Source of the DNA: Hahnella lacustris
GTDB lineage: Bacteria; Pseudomonadota; Gammaproteobacteria; Burkholderiales; Burkholderiaceae_A
Length of the DNA stretch: 64,000 bases
Assembly: GCA_965194655.1 (NCBI GenBank)
Contig: OZ239148.1
Coordinates: 434,001-498,000 of the forward strand
Reading direction: 5' to 3'
In this document: positions 57,988 to 64,000 of the stretch, in pieces
How positions within the stretch are numbered: the stretch's first letter is position 1
How the letters are laid out: each line of letters starts with the position of its first letter
Made by a program: the position numbers and the translations under genes
The notes under the pieces: model-generated
The model's database searches: none
Seen by the model: only the letters and a program-made list of their open reading frames with translations
Told to the model about the DNA's origin: nothing

Positions 57988-60750
57988 ATGACACAACACA
58001 ACCGTAAACGCGCGCAGGTCGGCTCTGCTGACGCGGAATCCATCAAACTGCGTCTGAGTCCGGTCGCGTTTGCTGTGATGGCCGTGATGGCCTCCGGCAC
58101 CGCGATGGCCCAAGAGCAGACCGTGACCGTCACAGGTATCCGGGCGTCGATCGAGAACTCGATCAATGTGAAAAAGAACGAGAGCAACATTGTCGAGGCC
58201 ATTTCGGCGGAAGACATTGGCAAGCTGCCCGACGCGAGCGTGGCGGAGTCGGTCTCTCGCTTGCCTGGCGTGACCTCTCAGCGCAACAAGATCACGGGTA
58301 AGTCCTCATCCGTGAGTGTGCGTGGCATGTCGCCCGACTTTAACGGCGGATTGTTGAACGGCCGCGAGCAAGCCTCTACTGGCGATAGCCGTGGGGTCGA
58401 GTTCGACCAGTTCCCCGCGGAATTGCTGAACTCGGTGGTGATCTACAAGACGCCTGATGCAGGCTTGCTGGGCCAGGGCCTCTCTTCCACCATTGACCTG
58501 CGCACGGTTCGCCCCCTGGACTACGGTAAGCGGGCCATCGCTGCCAACTATCGCAAGCAGACCACTGGCATTGATTCCGGTGCAGGTGAGGGCGACGGTA
58601 CTCGTAAATCGTTCTCCTATGTCGACCAGTTCATGGACCGCAAGCTGGGCGTCGCGCTGGGCTTCGTCAAGTTCAAAGACACCGGTGCGGAGCAGCAGCG
58701 CTTTAACTCCTGGGGCGGATGGACCCCCGAGGTGGACTATCAGGGCGCCAAGGTTAAGGCTCCAGGCGGCTTTGGTTTCGACACCGAAAAAACCGCTTCG
58801 GACCGTGATGGCGCCATGGCTGTGGTCCAGTTCAAGCCCAGCAAAGACTTCGAATCCACCCTCGACTACTTCGCCTCTGAGGGCAAGTTTGTCGTCTCCA
58901 AGAAGGGTCTCGAGGGCCCCGTGGCGGGTCTCTCCGCAGGCGAATACGACACGGGCGGTTCGCTCGTCAATGCCACCATCTCGGGTGGCGTGGCCACCTC
59001 GGGCACCTTCACCAACTTCCGTGGCGTTGTGCGTAACCACGGAGAGGCCTACAACGACTCGCTCAAGTCGGTGGGCTGGGAGAACAAGTTCAAGATGGGC
59101 GAGTGGACCGGCACCGTCGATCTCTCTCGCTCCAATGTGAAGCGGACCGGCGAGCGGTTTGAGACCACAGCGGGCTTGCCTGCCACGGTGAACAACCCGA
59201 ACGACACCGTCAGCTTCTCGGGCTTCAATGGTTCGAACTTTGATCAAGTGAAGTACACCCTGGGGCTGGATTACTCCGACCCTGCGCTCATGAAACTCAC
59301 CAACGTTCAAGGCTGGGGTGGTGGCGCTCAAGACGGCTACATTGCAGTGAACACCGTTGAAGATTCGATCAAGGGCTTCCGTGCGTCTGCCCGTCGTGAC
59401 GTGGAATACGGTGCGATCAGTGGAGTCGAGATCGGCTTTAACATCTCCGACCGCGAGAAGTCCCGTGTGGTGGACGAGGGCGCTGTGCTGCTGTTGGGCA
59501 AGTCTGGCAAGGGTGCCTTTGCAGATGTGCCCAATCCTGGAAAGACTCAAGCCGGTGGTTCGGGCCTGAATGTCATCACCTGGGATCCGTCTGGCTCCTT
59601 GGGCACGGTTTATCAGTCCGCTGGTTGGACACAGGCCGACATTCTGGCCAAGAACTGGGTGGTCAATGAGAAGGTGAGCACCACGTATTTCAAGGGCGAC
59701 ATCGATGGCAAGCTCTTGGGACGCAACTGGCGGGGCAACTTCGGTGTTCAGATGGCCCAGACGGATCAGAGCTCACAGGGCTTCACCACCAACAGTGCTG
59801 GCTGCGCAGGCACCCAGTGCAATAAGCTCGCTGCCGAGGGTGGCAAGTCATTCACCGATTTCCTGCCCAGCCTGAACCTCTCCACCGACCTTGGAAACAA
59901 TCAGGTGATCCGCGTGGGCGTGGGTAAGGTGCTGGCTCGCCCCAGCATGGCTGACATGAAGCCCAGCTTTGGCTTTGGTTATAGCAATGAGAACCAGCGC
60001 TACGAGGGCAGCGGCGGTAACCCCGAGCTTGAGCCTTTCCGTGCGAACGCCTTTGACCTGTCCTATGAGAAGTATTTTGCTGGGAACAAGGGCTACATCG
60101 CGGTGGCTGGCTTCTACAAGGACCTGGAGAGCTTCATTGTCAAGACGGGAACGCCGTATAACTTCTCGAGCTGGCTCACGCCCAACACCACGCAGGCTGG
60201 AGCACCGGTCACCGGTATTCTGACCAAGCCCGTCAACGGCAGTGGTGGCAGCATCAGCGGATTCGAGCTGTCGGTCTCGGTGCCCTTCTCGATGGCCACT
60301 AAGGCATTGGACGGCTTCGGCCTGGTGGTGAACCACTCCGACACGTCGAGCTCGCTCAACATGCCGGCCAGTGGCTTTAGCGTGAACGATGTTGGAACCA
60401 GCACCATCCCGCTGCCCGGTCTGTCCAAGAAGGTCACCAACGCCAAGATCTACTTCGAGAAGTGGGGCTTCCAAGCGGCTTATGCCCGTCGCAGCCGGTC
60501 TGACTTCCTGGGTGAGATCACCGACTACCAAGACAACCGTCAGCTCACCTACATCAAGGGTGAGGCTATTACCGATCTGCAGCTCGGATATGGTGTCGAA
60601 AGTGGTCGTCTGAAGGGCCTCTCGGTCATTTACCAGATCAGTAACCTGGGTAACGCAGAGTTCAAGCGCTACAAAGAGACCCCTGCGAACATCATCGAGA
60701 CGATCAAGTACGGCAAGACCCAGTTGATCGGCGTGAACTACAAGTTCTAA
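57988..60750 (+). CDS. TonB-dependent receptor, Xanthomonas/Caulobacter type, for alpha-glucan uptake (inferred)
   Basis: 920 aa outer-membrane receptor of the TonB-Xanth-Caul subfamily. An extended signal region ends near GTAMAQ and is followed by a TonB box (QTVTVTGIRAS). The plug shows EDIGKLPDASVAESVSRLPG and SVRGMSPDFN, diagnostic of the subfamily, and the barrel ends LIGVNYKF. AAAGGGTGAG precedes the ATG. In Xanthomonas and Caulobacter such receptors import maltose and other oligosaccharides. Flanking GH13 enzymes imply maltodextrin here (inference). A terminator follows, separating it in part from the halogenase-family gene. Confidence 0.93.
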   Translation: MTQHNRKRAQVGSADAESIKLRLSPVAFAVMAVMASGTAMAQEQTVTVTGIRASIENSINVKKNESNIVEAISAEDIGKLPDASVAESVSRLPGVTSQRNKITGKSSSVSVRGMSPDFNGGLLNGREQASTGDSRGVEFDQFPAELLNSVVIYKTPDAGLLGQGLSSTIDLRTVRPLDYGKRAIAANYRKQTTGIDSGAGEGDGTRKSFSYVDQFMDRKLGVALGFVKFKDTGAEQQRFNSWGGWTPEVDYQGAKVKAPGGFGFDTEKTASDRDGAMAVVQFKPSKDFESTLDYFASEGKFVVSKKGLEGPVAGLSAGEYDTGGSLVNATISGGVATSGTFTNFRGVVRNHGEAYNDSLKSVGWENKFKMGEWTGTVDLSRSNVKRTGERFETTAGLPATVNNPNDTVSFSGFNGSNFDQVKYTLGLDYSDPALMKLTNVQGWGGGAQDGYIAVNTVEDSIKGFRASARRDVEYGAISGVEIGFNISDREKSRVVDEGAVLLLGKSGKGAFADVPNPGKTQAGGSGLNVITWDPSGSLGTVYQSAGWTQADILAKNWVVNEKVSTTYFKGDIDGKLLGRNWRGNFGVQMAQTDQSSQGFTTNSAGCAGTQCNKLAAEGGKSFTDFLPSLNLSTDLGNNQVIRVGVGKVLARPSMADMKPSFGFGYSNENQRYEGSGGNPELEPFRANAFDLSYEKYFAGNKGYIAVAGFYKDLESFIVKTGTPYNFSSWLTPNTTQAGAPVTGILTKPVNGSGGSISGFELSVSVPFSMATKALDGFGLVVNHSDTSSSLNMPASGFSVNDVGTSTIPLPGLSKKVTNAKIYFEKWGFQAAYARRSRSDFLGEITDYQDNRQLTYIKGEAITDLQLGYGVESGRLKGLSVIYQISNLGNAEFKRYKETPANIIETIKYGKTQLIGVNYKF

Positions 60751-60767
60751 CCTGGTTCATTGGTCTG

Positions 60768-60804
60768 AAATCCCGCGTGGTGTGAGCTGCGCGGGATTTT
60801 TTTT
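60768..60804 (+). terminator. Rho-independent terminator after the TonB receptor
   Basis: A 10-bp perfect stem, AAATCCCGCG (60768-60777) with CGCGGGATTT (60790-60799), around a 12-nt loop, runs into eight T residues. It starts 18 nt after the receptor stop and would reduce transcription into the halogenase-family gene, which begins only 38 nt further on with its own ribosome site. Confidence 0.85.
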
Positions 60805-60841
60805 GAGCTCGCTTAAGATGGCGCCAAAGGAGTCGCACGGC

Positions 60842-62374
60842 ATGGACATGCAGTCTTCAATACGCAGGGTGGTGATTGTGGGTGGCGGTACGGCGGGCTG
60901 GATGACCGCAGCGGCACTCTCAAAGGTCTTGCAGGGCCGATTCGAGATTGAGCTGGTTGAGTCTGATGAGATCGGCACGGTGGGGGTCGGAGAAGCCACC
61001 ATCCCCATGATTCGACTGTTCAATCAGATCCTCGAAATCAACGAAGACGAGTTTGTTCGCGCGACCAAGGCTACTTTCAAGCTCGGCATTGAGTTTGTGA
61101 ACTGGAGTGAGCAGGGCGCTCGCTACATTCACGGGTTTGGACACTTCGGCCGCAAGCTCTGGACCACTGACTTTCATCAGGTCTGGCTCAAGATGTGGTT
61201 GGCGGGAAAGGCACCTGACCTGGAGGCCTATTCCATCAATCGTCTGGCCTGTCATGCAGATAAATTCATGCGGCCGGCAACGGACATGCCCAATTCGCCT
61301 CTGAGCGAGATTGTCTACGCCTTCCATTTTGATGCGGGGCTGTACGCCAAATTTCTTCGCTCCTATGCTGAGGCTCGCAGAGTGAAGCGAACCGAGGGCC
61401 GCATTCAGTCGGTCAATCGACAGGCCGTGAGCGGCGTGGTGGAGTCAGTGACCCTGGAGAGTGGAACAGTGGTGCAGGGTGATCTATTCATCGACTGCAG
61501 CGGGTTTCGTTCCATGCTCTTGGGGCAGACGCTGGGTGTGGAGTACGAGGACTGGTCAGAATGGCTCCCCATGAACCGCGCGGTGGCAGTGCCGTGTGAG
61601 CCAGCGGGTCGTTTCACACCGTATACCCGCGCGACCGCCCATGGAGCCGGTTGGCAGTGGCGAATTCCCCTGCAGCACCGAACAGGGAACGGCCACGTCT
61701 TTTGCAACGATTACATGAGCGAGGATGAAGCCACTGGCATTCTGATGGCTCACCTGGACGGGCCTGCCCGCGGGGAGCCCAGAGTCATTCAGTTTCTCAC
61801 CGGCAAGCGGCGGCGCTGCTGGGAGCAGAACGTGATTGCGGTGGGGCTCTCCTCCGGCTTTCTGGAGCCGTTGGAGTCGACCAGTATTCATCTCATTCAG
61901 ACGGCGATTGACAAGATCATCGACTTTTTCCCTCATGCTGGATTCGCAGCGAGAGACATCGAGGAATTCAATCGTCAGATGGACTTCGAGTTTCTCTCAG
62001 TCCGAGACTTCATCATCCTTCACTACAAACTCACTCAACGTGACGACACGCCCTTCTGGAGGAGTCGAAGGGACATGCCCGTTCCCCAAAGCCTCACGGA
62101 TAAGATGTCACTCTATGAGAGTTCGGGGCGGATCTTCCGTCACCACACCGAGCTCTTTACCCCGGTCGGGTGGTTGCAGGTCATGCATGGTCAGGGGCTC
62201 CGCCCAAAGGGATACCACCCCCTGGTAGACCTGTACTCCGAAGCCGAACTCAAGGGCTTTCTGGATGGGATTGAGGCCGTGATGCAGAAGTGTGTCAAGG
62301 TGATGCCCAGCCATCGTGAGTTTGTTGACCAGATTCTTGCCCATGGGCAAACAGAGGCCGAGCGAACACATTAA
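60842..62374 (+). CDS. Flavin-dependent tryptophan halogenase family protein
   Basis: 510 aa. It retains every hallmark of active flavin-dependent halogenases: FAD-binding VVGGG-type VIVGGGTAGWM (about 11-21), catalytic Lys at about 80 in ATFKLGIEF, the WxWxIP motif as GWQWRIP (about 270-276), and Glu at about 341 in SSGFLEPLESTS. The start at 60842 is set by AAGGAG 9 nt upstream. Genes of this group are common beside TonB receptors in carbohydrate loci of Xanthomonadales and Caulobacterales, where their substrate is mostly unknown. A halogenation role here is possible but not shown; no dedicated flavin reductase is nearby. Confidence 0.92.
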   Translation: MDMQSSIRRVVIVGGGTAGWMTAAALSKVLQGRFEIELVESDEIGTVGVGEATIPMIRLFNQILEINEDEFVRATKATFKLGIEFVNWSEQGARYIHGFGHFGRKLWTTDFHQVWLKMWLAGKAPDLEAYSINRLACHADKFMRPATDMPNSPLSEIVYAFHFDAGLYAKFLRSYAEARRVKRTEGRIQSVNRQAVSGVVESVTLESGTVVQGDLFIDCSGFRSMLLGQTLGVEYEDWSEWLPMNRAVAVPCEPAGRFTPYTRATAHGAGWQWRIPLQHRTGNGHVFCNDYMSEDEATGILMAHLDGPARGEPRVIQFLTGKRRRCWEQNVIAVGLSSGFLEPLESTSIHLIQTAIDKIIDFFPHAGFAARDIEEFNRQMDFEFLSVRDFIILHYKLTQRDDTPFWRSRRDMPVPQSLTDKMSLYESSGRIFRHHTELFTPVGWLQVMHGQGLRPKGYHPLVDLYSEAELKGFLDGIEAVMQKCVKVMPSHREFVDQILAHGQTEAERTH

Positions 62375-62397
62375 GGGTAAGCCCCAGTCACTCATTT

Positions 62398-62412
62398 TTT
62401 AGTTTTACTACA
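62398..62412 (+). promoter_or_regulatory. Second TGTAG-N5-CTACA-type operator, before the pullulanase gene
   Basis: TTTAGTTTTACTACA matches the operator at 57754-57768 in both half-sites except G to T at its second base. It lies 34 nt before the GTG start at 62446. A further half-site TGTAGT is present at 62431-62436. Confidence 0.5.
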
Positions 62413-62445
62413 AAATGGTCGTACTAAATATGTAGTGGAGCTTCT

Positions 62446-64000
62446 GTGCCCGGGATTTTCGTTCGCCTTCTTGTCGCGCTGGTTTCTGGGGTGGGTCTGG
62501 TTGCCTCACTCTCTGCAGCCGAGCGCGTGGCAGACCCTCAGTCGCTCTGCGCGAAGGGGCCCCTGGCGATGGTTCTTGCCCCCGATCGTTTCCAGGCCGG
62601 TTTGCCTGCGGCTCGTTTGGTGTCATCTACCCAGCTGGTGTGGGCCGGCCTAAAGTCGACTAGCCCGCAGACGAAGCTGCAGCTGGTGGTAGGGCGGCCA
62701 GGGCATTTGGCTCGGGATCCTCAGGGGCGGCTCTCAGGCGTTGACCATCGGGTCGATCTTCTCTCTCAGAGTCAGAGTCCCGGGGTGCTCACGCTTGCTC
62801 GTGCCCTCTCCCCAGCTGAATTGCGACTCTGGGCAAAAGAGCAGATGGCGGTGGTCGTCATGGACGCGGAAGGTCGTGTCATCCAATCCAGCGGGTTGCA
62901 GATGGGAGCGGTCTTAGACCTTGCGTTCGCTGATGCTGCGCGAGGCTCCCATCTGGGCTACTCCCCACAGGAGGCCACCTGGCGACTCTGGGCCCCGAGT
63001 GCCCAGTCTGTCGGCCTGTGCCGAAAGTCCGCGGGGGACTGGCAGTTGACTCCCGCCTCTCAGGATGGCGTTTCAGGTGTCTGGTCCCTGAAGCATGAGC
63101 CGTCGACCGAGCCGACACTCGCGATCGCGCAGGTGGAGGTGTTTGTTCCTGGTGTGGGGCTTGTTCTCAACCAGGTGACGGACCCCTACGCGCACGCGCT
63201 CACAGGCAACTCTCGGCATTTTGCATTGATTGATCTGAACGATCCCCGAGCCATGCCTAAGGGCTGGAAGGACATCATCCGTAAGACCCATCGCGTCATT
63301 CCCAATCACGACATGGTGATCTATGAACTTCACGTTCGAGACTTTTCATGGGCAGACGCGACGGTTCCCAAGGAGGATCGGGGGCTTTATACCGCCTTTC
63401 GTCATGTGCACAGCAATGGGATGAGGCACCTCGAGAGACTGGCCAATGCAGGGGTGACAGACATTCATCTGCTTCCGGTCTTTGACATTGCGACCGTTGA
63501 TGAGGTCGCGTGTGATCCCGCGACCCAGGATCGATCCAAGGACTGTTTTAACTGGGGGTATGACCCACTTCATTTCAACGCGCCAGAGGGCGTCTACGCC
63601 TCACGCCCGGAGGATCCGTTCACGCGCATCCGGGAGTTCAGAGAGATGGTGATGGCCCTCCGTCGCATTGGACTTCGCGTGGGCATGGATGTGGTTTACA
63701 ACCATACGGCCCGCTCCGGCCAAGACCCCAAGAGCGTATTGGACCGAGTGGTTCCCGGCTACTACCACCGACTGTCTGCTTCGGGCCAGATCGAGCAATC
63801 GACTTGTTGTGAGAACACTGCGACCGAGCGAGTCATGATGGACAAGCTCATGCGCGATTCGCTCGTACTCTGGGCGCAGGCGTATGGGATTGAGTCTTAT
63901 CGGTTCGACTTGATGGGGCATCAGCCTCGGCAGGCCATGGTCCAGTCCCGAATGGAGCTGGAGAGAATCCTGGGGCGGCCGATCAATTTTCTGGGCGAGG
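62446..64000 (+). CDS. Type I pullulanase (alpha-1,6-glucosidase, GH13), 3' end outside window
   Basis: The frame is open from GTG 62446 to the right edge, 518 residues visible. A signal peptide (VRLLVALVSGVGLVASLSAA) is followed by N-terminal pullulanase domains, a CBM48-like segment (ATWRLWAPSAQSVGLC, about 165-180) and the start of the catalytic barrel. FNWGYDPLHFNAPEG corresponds to the type I pullulanase YNWGYDP motif. DVVYNHTARSG is region I and YRFDLMGH contains the nucleophile Asp (near residue 489). It debranches alpha-1,6 links in pullulan, starch or glycogen limit dextrins for the SusA-like enzyme. GGAG lies 6 nt upstream of the GTG. Confidence 0.93.
   Translation, partial: MPGIFVRLLVALVSGVGLVASLSAAERVADPQSLCAKGPLAMVLAPDRFQAGLPAARLVSSTQLVWAGLKSTSPQTKLQLVVGRPGHLARDPQGRLSGVDHRVDLLSQSQSPGVLTLARALSPAELRLWAKEQMAVVVMDAEGRVIQSSGLQMGAVLDLAFADAARGSHLGYSPQEATWRLWAPSAQSVGLCRKSAGDWQLTPASQDGVSGVWSLKHEPSTEPTLAIAQVEVFVPGVGLVLNQVTDPYAHALTGNSRHFALIDLNDPRAMPKGWKDIIRKTHRVIPNHDMVIYELHVRDFSWADATVPKEDRGLYTAFRHVHSNGMRHLERLANAGVTDIHLLPVFDIATVDEVACDPATQDRSKDCFNWGYDPLHFNAPEGVYASRPEDPFTRIREFREMVMALRRIGLRVGMDVVYNHTARSGQDPKSVLDRVVPGYYHRLSASGQIEQSTCCENTATERVMMDKLMRDSLVLWAQAYGIESYRFDLMGHQPRQAMVQSRMELERILGRPINFLGE

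Noticed and set aside
58306..59550. 414-codon minus-strand open frame inside the glucan TonB receptor
   Set aside because: Composition mirrors the receptor's codon usage; no family features and no ribosome site.
62375..62400. Terminator after the halogenase-family gene
   Set aside because: The T-run near 62395 has only a 3-bp stem (GGG/CCC) before it, too weak to call.
1..64000. CRISPR arrays, tRNA/rRNA genes, insertion sequences, integrases, attachment sites or a replication origin
   Set aside because: No regularly spaced repeats, transposase or integrase motifs, CCA-ended cloverleaf sequences or DnaA-box clusters were noticed on reading; all long stretches are accounted for by metabolic genes.

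Overview
The window is a gene-dense, plasmid- or chromosome-like stretch of a Gram-negative proteobacterium. Roughly 47 protein genes are supported, with almost no intergenic space, and no RNA genes, insertion sequences, phage genes or CRISPR arrays were seen. Three large TonB-dependent receptors, a YafH-type FadE, a PsrA-type fatty-acid repressor, a HexR-type repressor with an Entner-Doudoroff operon, and the DUF1302/DUF1329 pair point to a beta- or gammaproteobacterium. GC content looks like the high fifties by eye (not computed). The lifestyle suggested is aerobic heterotrophy on lipids or other hydrophobic acyl compounds, and on starch-like glucans.

Region 1 (1-15481) is a catabolic and uptake island for an unidentified acyl-type substrate. 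It holds a GMC alcohol oxidoreductase (cut by the left edge), a secreted serine hydrolase, a translationally coupled pair of unequal acyl-CoA dehydrogenases, a TonB receptor, an SDR, a third acyl-CoA dehydrogenase overlapping an aminoglycoside-phosphotransferase-like kinase, and a complete branched-chain-amino-acid-type ABC importer (LivGFKHM order). The SDR/dehydrogenase/kinase trio resembles the levulinate (Lva) and ACAD10/11 way of removing a 4-hydroxyl group from acyl-CoA.

Region 2 (15482-23252) carries an Oar-like TonB receptor behind a convincing Pho-box array and ahead of a strong terminator, then LysE and EamA exporters, a pirin, and a choice-of-anchor-I lipoprotein.

Region 3 (23253-31647, minus strand) is a complete beta-oxidation operon, psrA-like - fadE - thiolase - fadB-like - DUF4442 thioesterase-fold gene - fadD. 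Most of its junctions overlap by 1-4 nt, and a PsrA-type operator lies in front. Region 4 (31668-40731) has a GDSL lipoprotein esterase, then DUF1302 - DUF1329 - Ycf48-like - MMPL/RND - MFS in one tight plus-strand operon. It looks like an outer-membrane-to-inner-membrane handling system for lipid-like compounds. SulP and MFS transporters follow.

Region 5 (43948-53804, minus strand) is central carbon metabolism: hexR, then zwf - pgl - edd - eda - pgi - ppc in one operon with HexR-type operators before zwf. Region 6 (53858-64000) is an alpha-glucan locus: PfkB sugar kinase, a GH13 maltodextrin hydrolase, an esterase, a TonB receptor, a flavin-dependent 'tryptophan halogenase' family protein and a type I pullulanase (cut by the right edge). 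Palindromes of the form TGTAG-N5-CTACA stand before the receptor and the pullulanase. They have the same geometry as one HexR box at zwf, which suggests that glucan uptake and the Entner-Doudoroff operon may be co-regulated.
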